Shown: positions 17,282 through 25,376 of the stretch, piece after piece
Layout: every line of letters starts with the position of its first letter
Numbering within the stretch: position 1 is the stretch's first letter
Assembly: GCF_009848685.1 (NCBI RefSeq)
Contig: NZ_WXTX01000023.1
Span: forward strand, 1-38,621
Reading direction: 5' to 3'
Length of the DNA: 38,621 nucleotides
DNA from: Andreprevotia sp. IGB-42
Lineage (GTDB): Bacteria; Pseudomonadota; Gammaproteobacteria; Burkholderiales; Chitinibacteraceae
Program-made: the position numbers and the translations under genes
Notes under the pieces: model-generated
What the model was told of the DNA's origin: nothing
Database searches by the model: none
Seen by the model: only the letters and a program-made list of their open reading frames with translations

Positions 17282-17827
17282 ATGCGTTTTGTCGTTGTCG
17301 GCACCAGTGGATCAGGAAAATCAATCTTTGCAGCCGCGCTGGCACGTGCGGCGGATTGCCCATGCATCGAACTCGATCAACTCTATTGGGGCCCCGGCTG
17401 GACGGCTGTGCCGCAGGAACATTTCGAACGCAGCGTACTGGTAGCCACGAGCGGCGGGCGTTGGGTGGCCGATGGCAACTACAGCGCGGTACGCGATGTG
17501 CTCTGGGCGCGCGCCACCCATATCATCTGGCTCAATCACGGTCGCCGCACCGTATTCTCGCGCATTCTCTGGCGTACCATCAGCCAGGGCCTGATGCGCA
17601 AGCGGCTGCCCCATGGCAATCGAGAATCGCTGCGTATGGCATTCTTTTCCAGCGCCTCCGTGCTGCGCTGGTCTTTCACCACATTTGCCAGCAACCGGAT
17701 CAAGTTTTCCGCGCTGCGCCAAGCGCCGGCATTTGCGCATCTGCAATGGATAGAGATTACCCACCCCAATCAAGCCGCTGATGCCATCCGGCGCCTTGGC
17801 GGCAAGGGCATCGGGCCATGCGGTTAA
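17282..17827 (+). CDS. P-loop adenylate kinase-like protein (FlaR/topology-modulation type)
   Basis: The 181-aa protein opens with MRFVVVGTSGSGKS, a Walker A motif at residues 7-14. It continues with CIELDQLYWGPGW and WVADGNYSAVRDVLW, the signature of small P-loop ATPases often annotated as adenylate kinase-like or FlaR proteins. These have unknown substrates; nucleotide binding is firm, the phosphotransfer role is inferred from the family. It is a single gene with about 125 bp before it and no operon partner. Confidence 0.83.
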   Translation: MRFVVVGTSGSGKSIFAAALARAADCPCIELDQLYWGPGWTAVPQEHFERSVLVATSGGRWVADGNYSAVRDVLWARATHIIWLNHGRRTVFSRILWRTISQGLMRKRLPHGNRESLRMAFFSSASVLRWSFTTFASNRIKFSALRQAPAFAHLQWIEITHPNQAADAIRRLGGKGIGPCG

Positions 17828-18153
17828 CGGCAAGCTCGCCAACAAAACGCATCCGGCATGCTCATTGGCCAGCAGCGCGCTGCGCTTGCCACCACGCTTC
17901 GCACTGCGCTAGCAGCAATGCCACGACATGGCCAGCGATGCCGCAATATCAATAGCCCCGCATCGCCAAAGCAATATCATCCCGTCATCGTTGTAGCGCC
18001 AATGGCAGCGCGCGTGGGTCATTGCCTTGTACCGGCAAAGAACGCCGCTCAGCCAGAGCGTTGCGCGTCTACATCGCCCCCAGCATCAATTACACGAAAA
18101 GAAAGTCTTGACGAATATAATGCGGATCCCCCCGTCTATCCCGAGAGTAAACG
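17828..18153. other. Intergenic stretch before the 333-aa lipoprotein
   Basis: No gene is seen in this 326-bp spacer. Its right end is AT-richer and carries a perfect TATAAT. Confidence 0.5.
18116..18121 (+). promoter_or_regulatory. Perfect -10 box upstream of a lipoprotein gene
   Basis: TATAAT lies 32 bp before the next start codon. The sequence 17 bp upstream is a poor -35 box, so the promoter may need an activator. Confidence 0.45.
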
Positions 18154-19155
18154 ATGTCCTTATTTCGCCCGGTGCTGATCGGCACGATGCTGATCAGTAT
18201 GTTCCTGAATGGCTGCGCACAACCTGATGGTAAACCGCTGGTTGCCTTTCTGAAGAATTCCCAGCCCTTGTCAGGGCAATGGTATGGCCGGGCAACATGC
18301 AGCGATGGCGCCACCACGCCGATCACACTCACGATCAATGGAACTGCAGGCGGGCGTTTGAGCGGTAACCTGGCGCAAAAAACGGGCAACGCGGCTGCAA
18401 GCAGTTACAGTTTCAACGGCCAGTTCGAGCAGGATGCCACGCTGCGCATCGTGCCTGCTCAACGGCAGAGCGGGAATGGCCCACTTTGGTCTTTGACCGG
18501 CAAAGCCAATGACGCAAATGCCCCGAGCAGCATCCGTGGCTCGGTTGCGGAATGTGCAGGCACGTTCGAGTTGAGCCGGAATGCACCGGTAGCACAAACA
18601 GCGACGACCAAGCAGACATCAAGCACCGCGGAGAATGCAACCACCGCTGAAGGACGGGGGCTGATTGGCGTCAAAGTGGCCTATGACGATCTGGAACAAC
18701 TGTTACGGAAGAATGGTTTCAAGCCAAAATCCGGCAAGAAGTATTTCTACCTTACTCCGGTTCACGATGATAAATCCAACTGGGAAATTTATCAGGCATG
18801 GAAGAACGATCAGCTGTTTCTCGTGGTAAGAAACAATTCGGGGGTCATTACCGATGTCAAATCGTTCCCCAATGCCTATGGCGTCAATTTTGTTGCCAAC
18901 AATGGCAGCGACTCCGGTGATGGCGGCACCTTTTGCGCGATTGGCAAAGCAAACAGAAACACCCAGTTCAATCGGGCAATCTTTTCCGCACTGAAACCCA
19001 AATGGACCACAAAGAAATGTGATGCCGCAAAGTGCGCGTCCTGGTCGCCGCAGCAAACTCAATCAGGCGTTTGGGAAATTGATCGTCAAGGCAAGGTGGC
19101 GGACCTGACATCAGTTGAGGTCAGTTGCATCAACTTCGCATCGACCGAGTACTAA
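18154..19155 (+). CDS. Putative lipoprotein of unknown function
   Basis: The 333-aa protein starts with a typical lipoprotein signal ending in the lipobox LNGC (Cys21). Residues 40-145 form a beta-rich module (SGQWYGRATCSDG, LTINGTAGGRLSGNL) with a Cys pair. A Thr/Ser/Ala linker leads to a distinct C-terminal module of about 165 residues (VAYDDLEQLLRKNGFKPK, YFYLTPVHDDKSNWEIYQ) with several Cys residues. Neither module is recognised. The second half is less GC-rich than the surroundings, which suggests acquisition. Confidence 0.73.
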   Translation: MSLFRPVLIGTMLISMFLNGCAQPDGKPLVAFLKNSQPLSGQWYGRATCSDGATTPITLTINGTAGGRLSGNLAQKTGNAAASSYSFNGQFEQDATLRIVPAQRQSGNGPLWSLTGKANDANAPSSIRGSVAECAGTFELSRNAPVAQTATTKQTSSTAENATTAEGRGLIGVKVAYDDLEQLLRKNGFKPKSGKKYFYLTPVHDDKSNWEIYQAWKNDQLFLVVRNNSGVITDVKSFPNAYGVNFVANNGSDSGDGGTFCAIGKANRNTQFNRAIFSALKPKWTTKKCDAAKCASWSPQQTQSGVWEIDRQGKVADLTSVEVSCINFASTEY

Positions 19156-19291
19156 ACGCCGATCATCGGGCACTGAAGGCGTCGTTGCGCATCAGTGCAG
19201 CGGGAGCGGATCGGGCTTGCTGCGTTGTGCAACAACGCCCGGCTCATGCGCTCCTGCTGAAAATCAATCATCCCGTTGATCCATATGGTCA

Positions 19292-19912
19292 TCAGCTGCT
19301 GGTATAGGCATCCGGGCCAAGCCGCACCCCTTCCCCGGCCCAATCTGCAATGCGCTGCCTGCAATCCTTGGCCCATGCTTCAAACGTGTCTGCATACCGT
19401 TGCTGCAGCTGCTCACCGGCCGTATTGACCCCCTGCAGCAACTGTTCATGCCGCGCGGCAACTGCCTGCGTTGCCGGCACAAACGCATACCACTTGCGGT
19501 ACTGCTTATCGAACAGGGAATTCCAGGCGGTGAATACCAGATTGCGCTGATGGTTTTCGGCATCGTCATCATAAGCAAGTACATCCGCTTCCAGTTCCTC
19601 CTGCCCGCCAAAGCCCGGAACCGGCGAGCGGATCGCCGTCCAGCCCATGCTGCCATCCACGGCAAAGCGCAGCACCAGCAAGCCCGGGTTCCATTCGATG
19701 CACCAGTACAAATGCTGCTCATCCAGGATATAGCTGAAGCGCGCAAAGGTATGCAGCAACACCGCCGGCCCGTGCATGTAATCCGGCATGGACAACGGCT
19801 GCAGGGTTGGCGCCACGTACTGCTTCAGATACCGCGCATCATCATCCGCCACCGGGGCGGCATACATCTGTTCTTCGTCATTGTCTTCCGTAACCTGAAT
19901 CAGATATTGCAT
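19292..19912 (-). CDS. Unknown 206-aa acidic protein
   Basis: The protein has no signal peptide and no membrane segment. It is acidic with many aromatic residues (ILDEQHLYWCIEWNPGLLVL, AFVPATQAVAARHEQL) and a helical C-terminus (EQLQQRYADTFEAWAKDCRQRI). No family is recognised. It lies just downstream of a secreted-protein gene on the same strand, 54 bp away, and could be its partner. The composition fits an immunity-like cytoplasmic protein, but this is speculative. Confidence 0.62.
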   Translation of the reverse strand: MQYLIQVTEDNDEEQMYAAPVADDDARYLKQYVAPTLQPLSMPDYMHGPAVLLHTFARFSYILDEQHLYWCIEWNPGLLVLRFAVDGSMGWTAIRSPVPGFGGQEELEADVLAYDDDAENHQRNLVFTAWNSLFDKQYRKWYAFVPATQAVAARHEQLLQGVNTAGEQLQQRYADTFEAWAKDCRQRIADWAGEGVRLGPDAYTSS

Positions 19913-19966
19913 CGGAAACCCGTTTGGTCATGCCTGGATAGTGGATTGCAAAGCGGCAGGGCGGAA

Positions 19967-20482
19967 TCAATAATCGGCATATTCAATTTTCCTGTTTTGC
20001 TCATCGTAGTAATGCCGGAATGCCGGTGGCTCACCAAACTCATACTCTTCCGTATAGAAAAACCGCCAGCCTGCATTGGCACCGCCAGTGATATTCAGCG
20101 ATATGCGCATGCCGTATTTTGTTTCCGCAAACGGCTTGGATGCATCGCTGACGTACACAATGGTGCCGCCGGATATCCGCGCTTCCTTTTCGATGAACTC
20201 GTCCACATTGCCGATGAAGCCGCCGGTGGCGTACCAGCGGCCATTGTGCTTGAAGAACAGGTTGCCGAACTTGGAGCTGCCGCCCCAGAAAATGAGGATA
20301 TCCGCAGCAGCCAGGATGGCATCCCGGTCGGGCGCGACGTGCAGGATGGCTGGCAATTCGATGCCATCGACGATTTGCGGCTTGGCGGGCGGCGGCTCGT
20401 GCCGGAGCGGTGGCGGTTCCGCTACCGCCTGTGCCGCCAGCAGCGCGCTGATCAGCGCAAACGCAGCCACAAATGGTTTCAT
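19967..20482 (-). CDS. Secreted protein of unknown function
   Basis: I choose the ATG at 20482 because AAGGAA lies six bases upstream and it gives a clean Sec signal (MKPFVAAFALISALLAAQAVAE); the open frame to 20545 adds a non-signal extension. The mature part is about 150 residues with a Pro-rich start and a beta-rich core (DILIFWGGSSKFGNLFF, WYATGGFIGNVDEFIEKEA). No catalytic motif is seen. It is likely periplasmic and probably co-transcribed with the 206-aa gene downstream. Confidence 0.68.
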   Translation of the reverse strand: MKPFVAAFALISALLAAQAVAEPPPLRHEPPPAKPQIVDGIELPAILHVAPDRDAILAAADILIFWGGSSKFGNLFFKHNGRWYATGGFIGNVDEFIEKEARISGGTIVYVSDASKPFAETKYGMRISLNITGGANAGWRFFYTEEYEFGEPPAFRHYYDEQNRKIEYADY

Positions 20483-20722
20483 GCTGTTTTCCTTCATGCA
20501 GTGAGTGGCAGTGCCAAAGCCGGGTGCAGCCACGTTGTTGGTCATGTCTGGGCTGACGCTGATGGCCGCAGCTGCCGGGCTACCCGATCATCATAGCCTG
20601 CACCAACCGGCCTGCCTGCGTGCCCCTGCCAGCGGAGTGATGGCGGATGGCCGGGCGGTGCAGCGGCGACTGGCCCCGTTGCCAGGCAGATCGAACCCGC
20701 GCATGCCGGCGCTGCGCGTCGC

Positions 20723-21280
20723 CTATTGTTTGTTCACCACGAACACCGCCGTTTGCACGTCGTCAGCAGTATCGAGCTGGAACGCCAGCCGGGCCTTGCC
20801 ATCGATGACGGACAGCGGGGTGACGAGGCCGAGCAAGGGCGCGGTGTATTTGCAACTGGCGCCGGTGGCCTCGGCGCGGGCTTCGAAGACTGCCGTGGCG
20901 GCGTACTGCACCAGCTGGCCGCTGAAGCGGCAATCGGCAGCGCTGACATCGAAGTGGCCATCTGCGCTGATGGTGAAATCGCTGATCTTCTCCTGCGGCC
21001 TGGCAATGCCCACGCTGCGCAGCGTACCGGCATAGCGGCCGGCCAGCGCAGCAGCCGGCAGCGGGTGGTGGTACAGCGTGGTGGCGTCGCCGGGGCCGTA
21101 GGTTTTCTGAGCGGTTTGCGTGGCGCTGAAGGTACCGAAGCCGCCGACGATGGTGACTGCCAGCGTGTTGTTGGCAAAGCTGCGGGCGAAGCGCGGGTTG
21201 GTTTCCTGCTTGCCTACCTGCTGGTAATCATCGATGAAATTGGCCCAGGCAATCGGGGCGAGCTGGCCGGGGAACGCAGG
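20723..21280 (-). pseudogene. 5'-truncated gene for a secreted-type protein
   Basis: The frame is open for 185 codons from an in-frame TGA at 21281-21283, but no ATG opens it; the only usable start is an internal GTG at 21013, giving 96 aa. The upstream part (FARSFANNTLAVTIVGGFGTFS, then TYGPGDATTLYHHPLP) has the same coding character as the rest (FDVSAADCRFSGQLVQYAATAVFEA), so the N-terminus including any signal peptide has been lost. It resembles beta-rich periplasmic proteins or lipoproteins of unknown role. Confidence 0.55.
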
Positions 21281-21427
21281 TCATCCATCGGCGCCCCCTA
21301 CCTGATCACCAAACGCCCGCTCGAAGTGGTGCACGGAATAGCAGGCATGGCGTGCCAGATCCGCCAGGCGAAAAGCGCCGCGTTGTCCACTTGCACCGGC
21401 CATTGCGTGCTGATCGGCCTCCTGGTT
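21281..21427 (-). pseudogene. Fragment of an AraC-family regulator
   Basis: A 48-codon frame between two stops encodes RLADLARHACYSVHHFERAFGDQVG. This is the first helix-turn-helix of an AraC/XylS DNA-binding domain (pattern LA..A..S..HF.R.F....G). The second HTH and the whole N-terminal domain are missing. Its stop is in frame with the neighbouring truncated gene, so a deletion has probably joined two decayed genes. Confidence 0.55.
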
Positions 21428-21556
21428 TCACCCTGACAGCGCGCCCGTTACACCCGCACCCCGCCTGCTGCCCTGCAAGAACAATGGCCGTTTCTTCGTC
21501 ATTGTGGGGATGTACATGCGCTACCAGGCCATTGAATCAACCGTGGGCAGCCGGCC

Positions 21557-24538
21557 ATGAGCGCCACTGCGGCACGAGATAGCCGCAACAAAGATCGAGG
21601 CGGCGGCGCAAGCGCTGCACCGCCCCCCAGCCCGCGCGCCATCGAGCGCGCAGCGGGCTTGCTGGCAGCCACCGATACATTCCAGCCGCCCGTCCGCTCG
21701 GAAACGATGCAGCGCTATTTCGACCAGTGGCAAGCGCTGCCGGCGGATGAGCGGGGCGATTTTGATCGCTGGGCGCTTAGGCAACAGCGCCAACGCGCCA
21801 AGGAACTGGCCGCGCAAACGCCGCAACCCGGCATCGGCGATGCCCTTGGCGCCATCGGCGAGAAAATCTGGTCCATCACGCCGCTTGCCCTGGCCCATTC
21901 GCGCCTGACCACCCCGCTGGATGTGCAGCAAAAGCAAAGCCAGGATGATGCTGCCTCGCTGGTTGGCGGTGTCAACAATCTGGCCAAGCTGGCGCTGTGG
22001 GCCGGCAACAAGGGCATCGATATCACGCCGGGCCTGATGCGCATGGGCACCTTTGCACCATCGCTGGCTCATGCCAAGGATGATGCCGTCGCCAGCGCCG
22101 CCCGCTGGCTGAACGCCAACGACGACAAGATCCAGCGCTGGAAGTCGCCTGAGCAGCAAGCAGCAGAGCGGGCGCCGGCTGAAGCGGAAGGCTTTGTGGA
22201 TATGTATGCGGCATACGCCAGCCATCCGCGGGCGGCGCGCAACCTGGCCATCCAGCAGGCGCCGCAATTGCTGCTGGGTGGCCTCGCTGGCAAAGCAGTT
22301 TCCGGCCTTGCTGCGGCAGAAGCCGGCTTGCCGGTGCTGGGGCGGGTAATCACTACGGAAGCAGGCATGAATGCGGCGATGAACAGCGCCGATGCGGCTA
22401 CCGCAGCCCAAGCAGAAGCCTGGGCGCAGGGCCGCAGCAATGCCGAGGCCAACCAGGCCGGCGATATCGCCGCGCTGGCTTCATTGCCCGCCTCGATTGC
22501 GAGCAGCATCGTGGGTGGCACGCTGGGCCGCCGCGTATTTGGTCGCGCGCTCGATGAAGGGATGGAAAAACTGGGCCTGCGGCAGCTGGCCGCCCGCGCG
22601 GGCGCCAAGACCATCACCGAGGGCACCAAAGGCGCTGTGGAAGAAGGCGGTGGCCAATGGGCGCAAAACGTCGGCGCCAGGCTCAGCTACGATCCGCAGC
22701 GCCCGTTGCTGCAAGGCGTGGCCAACGCAGCGGCAACCGGCAGCATGATGGGCGGTATGGCTGGCGGTGCGGGGTCGCTGCAACACACTCGCCAAGCGGC
22801 CAATCACATGGCGGCAGAGCCGCCGGCGCCGGATACCGCACCGATGCATGCGCCGGCCACACCGGGCGGCGAAGCTGGCCCCGCACTTGCGGGCGTGGAA
22901 TCTGGCACGCATCAGCCGGCAGCGGGCGGGGATGGTGAAGCGGCACCGGGCCACGCAAACGGCCCGGCAGCGCAGCGCAAGCCCCAGCAGCCCTACCCTG
23001 CGCCGGATGAAGCCGTAGCGGGCATAGCGCCCAACGCCACCACCCCGCTACAAGCAGAGACCCGGCAAGCCGGCAGCCGCCCGGCGCTGCCCACTGGCGA
23101 AACCGCACTCCCCGCCCCCGCAGACCTGCAGGCCGATGCCCATGCGCAGCCTTTAGGGGCAGCGCAGCCAGCAGCCATCCACGGCCACCTGCCGCCCGCG
23201 CAGCCCGGTGATGTACTGAACGAACAGCAGCAGCCGTACTCGCGCGCGGAAATCGCCGCACTGGGCGCCCGCATCAAGCGCTTGCAGCACACGCACGAGC
23301 TGGTACCGGTTGCCGATGGCTGGGCGCTACGGCCCAAGGATAGTGCGGGCCAGCCCGCGCCCATCCAGCCCGGCGATCAGCTCAATATGCAGCAGCGACC
23401 CTTTTCCCGGCCGGAGCTCGCCGAATTCGTTGTGCAGATGCAGGGGCTGGCTGATAGCCATAGCGTGGTGCCGGTGGCTGATGGCGGGTGGGTGATTCGC
23501 GCCAACGAGGATGCCGGCCACGCCATGGAGACTTACACTCCCATCAGGCCCGATGATGTGCTCAACGCCCAGCAGCAGCCCTACTCCAGAGCCGGTCTGG
23601 CAGCGTATGCGGCGCAGATCAACGGGCTGAGTGATAGCCACAGCGTAGTACCCGTTGCAGATGGTCGCTGGGTGATCAGGCCGAATGCGCCGGATTCCGT
23701 AAGCACGCCTGCAGGCGTGGATGCAGCCCGCGCAATACCGGGTGAAACAGCAAGCGCGGCGATGACACCCCGGCAGGTACCGGATGCACCAGTCAGCGCG
23801 CACCCACTGCTGGCCGAAGGCATACCGGGCACCGACGCCGCCAGCGCTGGCGAGGCCACCCTGCCTGCCGAATCTGCACCGCCACCAGTCGAAAGCCACG
23901 CCGAAGGCACGCCAGCCGCCATGGCCGATGCGGGCACAACGCCGGGCTTGGAACAGGTAGAATCAAGCGAACCGCCTGCCCTCAGCGCACAAGCCAGCCG
24001 GGTGGCTGCGCTCCGGGCCAAATGGGCGCACCTGAGCATGGAGGAGCGCAGCGGGCTGATCCAGGCTGCGGCGGAGGCCAATGCATCGCGCTGGGTGAAA
24101 AACCTGCAGGACACGTTGAATCAGAAGTTTCCCGGCCTGAAAGCCCACTTCTGGGATAAGCATGCACCGGATATCCCGCTGCCCAATATGAAGGCCCGCG
24201 CGGAAGTCGGCACGCACCCCAGGGAGGGGTTGCCGGGATGGGATAGCTCACAATCGGGAGCATTATCCAGGAATAGAAGTACCCAGTTCACCGACTTCAA
24301 AACCATGATGCATGTGTTGAATGAGGCGACCACACGAAAAACGCGTGGATTACCGTTATATAATGTAGCTACTAAAAAATCCGTGACGGGTACTGCGGAC
24401 ACGAGCATCGGGCGCGGTTATCTGAAGAGAAAACAAGGTGAAAGCGAAGCTGTTTTCATACCAAAATATACAGACTGGATCGTTAACTTCGACCCAAATT
24501 TCGACGTACCTTACACAGCCTTTCCAATGAGTCCATGA
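21557..24538 (+). CDS. Phage ejection/polyvalent-like protein with a C-terminal toxin-like tip
   Basis: This 993-aa protein has three parts. Residues 1-430 are Ala/Gly-rich and helical (ASHPRAARNLAIQQAPQLLLGG, EGTKGAVEEGGGQWAQNVGA, VANAAATGSMMGGMAGGAG), like the membrane-active middle of phage internal-virion and large polyvalent proteins. After a Pro/Ala-rich linker, three copies of a 46-residue module follow (549-709). The last 170 residues, encoded by clearly AT-richer DNA from about 24240, hold a tip with FTDFKTMMHVLNEA, TSIGRGYLKR, IPKYTDWIVNFDP and PYTAFP. That tip recalls RNase-type polymorphic toxins of the BECR fold, which is inference. The stop overlaps a probable immunity gene. The delivery route (phage tail, T6SS or other) cannot be seen. 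Confidence 0.72.
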   Translation: MSATAARDSRNKDRGGGASAAPPPSPRAIERAAGLLAATDTFQPPVRSETMQRYFDQWQALPADERGDFDRWALRQQRQRAKELAAQTPQPGIGDALGAIGEKIWSITPLALAHSRLTTPLDVQQKQSQDDAASLVGGVNNLAKLALWAGNKGIDITPGLMRMGTFAPSLAHAKDDAVASAARWLNANDDKIQRWKSPEQQAAERAPAEAEGFVDMYAAYASHPRAARNLAIQQAPQLLLGGLAGKAVSGLAAAEAGLPVLGRVITTEAGMNAAMNSADAATAAQAEAWAQGRSNAEANQAGDIAALASLPASIASSIVGGTLGRRVFGRALDEGMEKLGLRQLAARAGAKTITEGTKGAVEEGGGQWAQNVGARLSYDPQRPLLQGVANAAATGSMMGGMAGGAGSLQHTRQAANHMAAEPPAPDTAPMHAPATPGGEAGPALAGVESGTHQPAAGGDGEAAPGHANGPAAQRKPQQPYPAPDEAVAGIAPNATTPLQAETRQAGSRPALPTGETALPAPADLQADAHAQPLGAAQPAAIHGHLPPAQPGDVLNEQQQPYSRAEIAALGARIKRLQHTHELVPVADGWALRPKDSAGQPAPIQPGDQLNMQQRPFSRPELAEFVVQMQGLADSHSVVPVADGGWVIRANEDAGHAMETYTPIRPDDVLNAQQQPYSRAGLAAYAAQINGLSDSHSVVPVADGRWVIRPNAPDSVSTPAGVDAARAIPGETASAAMTPRQVPDAPVSAHPLLAEGIPGTDAASAGEATLPAESAPPPVESHAEGTPAAMADAGTTPGLEQVESSEPPALSAQASRVAALRAKWAHLSMEERSGLIQAAAEANASRWVKNLQDTLNQKFPGLKAHFWDKHAPDIPLPNMKARAEVGTHPREGLPGWDSSQSGALSRNRSTQFTDFKTMMHVLNEATTRKTRGLPLYNVATKKSVTGTADTSIGRGYLKRKQGESEAVFIPKYTDWIVNFDPNFDVPYTAFPMSP
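23201..23683 (+). repeat. Three copies of a 46-residue LPD-like protein module
   Basis: Copies at about 23201-23338, 23366-23503 and 23546-23683 encode the pattern PGDxLNxQQxPYS...H-x-V-V-P-V-A-D-G-G-W-V-I-R. Two further diverged copies end the protein at 32551-34254. The pattern resembles short domains of large polyvalent phage proteins that end in a VVPVDGGW-like strand. Confidence 0.8.
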
Positions 24539-25011
24539 TGAAAAATACCCGCATCGTTTATTTAAGCTTTACCAAAGCGCAACTGAACAACCTGCTTCTT
24601 TTTATTGACGATTTCGATGCGTACGATAAGGAAGAAAAGATGGAGGACCGTTTCGGCCACATTGATTTGAATGTCCGCCATAATTTTCAGCAGGCCTTGA
24701 TCGAACATTTTTTCCCCAAGGAAAAAAGATTCGGCTATTTCAAGATAGATTCAAAAATTGAAATGACTCAGGTACTGATAAAGGCCTTGCAATGTGCCGA
24801 ATTCGACTTCGAGCACTTTGTTGAATATCTTTCCGAAGAATATTCATTACCCTACAGCTGGGTAGTCCAAAGGAAAGTCCAAAACTACCGGATGATTTAC
24901 GAAGAGGTTTACCGCATGGTCGTCCGTTATTGGGGTGCGGAACTGACCGCAGCCGGTCTGGATTTACCCAGCGAACAAGCATTGAATATCCCGAGTGAGG
25001 AGCAAGCATGA
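24535..25011 (+). CDS. Probable immunity protein for the toxin-like tip
   Basis: The 158-aa frame starts inside the stop of the 993-aa gene (ATGA). It is much more AT-rich than its surroundings, matching the toxin tip and not the shell gene. The protein is acidic, helical and soluble (FTKAQLNNLLLFIDDFDAYD, VLIKALQCAEFDFEHFVEYL), without a signal peptide, as expected for a cytoplasmic antidote. No named immunity family is recognised; the assignment rests on position, overlap and composition. Confidence 0.68.
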   Translation: MMKNTRIVYLSFTKAQLNNLLLFIDDFDAYDKEEKMEDRFGHIDLNVRHNFQQALIEHFFPKEKRFGYFKIDSKIEMTQVLIKALQCAEFDFEHFVEYLSEEYSLPYSWVVQRKVQNYRMIYEEVYRMVVRYWGAELTAAGLDLPSEQALNIPSEEQA

Positions 25012-25376
25012 GCGACTTTACCCTGCACCTGCCCGGCCACGATCACCAGCGCGGGCTGGATGAGCTGCAGCTGCTGCATATGCTGCTCGATACGCTGATC
25101 AGCCAGCCTGATCGCGTGCAACGTGCCGAGGCTGACCAGGGTACGGTGCGCTCGGGCAACCCGCGGCTGGCCGAGCTGCTCACCATGCTGGGCCGCGCCA
25201 GCATGCTGGATGCACTGGTGGATCAGATGAACTACGCGCTGTTCGTGGATGTGGAGCAAGGCAAGACCGGTATCCTGGCAGCCTCCGTCAACGGGCGTGA
25301 TCATGCGTTCCGCTTCGAGCAACGGGCTGCGCCGCCGCAGCTGCAATGGGTATTCTCGCCCATTGTCTTCGGCTAG
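25008..25376 (+). CDS. Unknown 122-aa protein, third gene of the toxin operon
   Basis: The start overlaps the immunity-gene stop (ATGA), so the three genes form one translationally coupled operon. GC content returns to the local norm. The protein is soluble and mostly helical (HQRGLDELQLLHMLLDTLI, NPRLAELLTMLGRASMLDAL) with a beta C-terminus. No family is recognised. It could be a chaperone, adaptor or second antidote. Its stop region overlaps the convergent lipase-like gene by four bases. Confidence 0.62.
   Translation: MSDFTLHLPGHDHQRGLDELQLLHMLLDTLISQPDRVQRAEADQGTVRSGNPRLAELLTMLGRASMLDALVDQMNYALFVDVEQGKTGILAASVNGRDHAFRFEQRAAPPQLQWVFSPIVFG

Noticed and set aside
20726-21436. A 236-codon plus-strand frame
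   Set aside because: It is antisense to the truncated secreted-type gene and the AraC fragment, whose sense reading has recognisable content.
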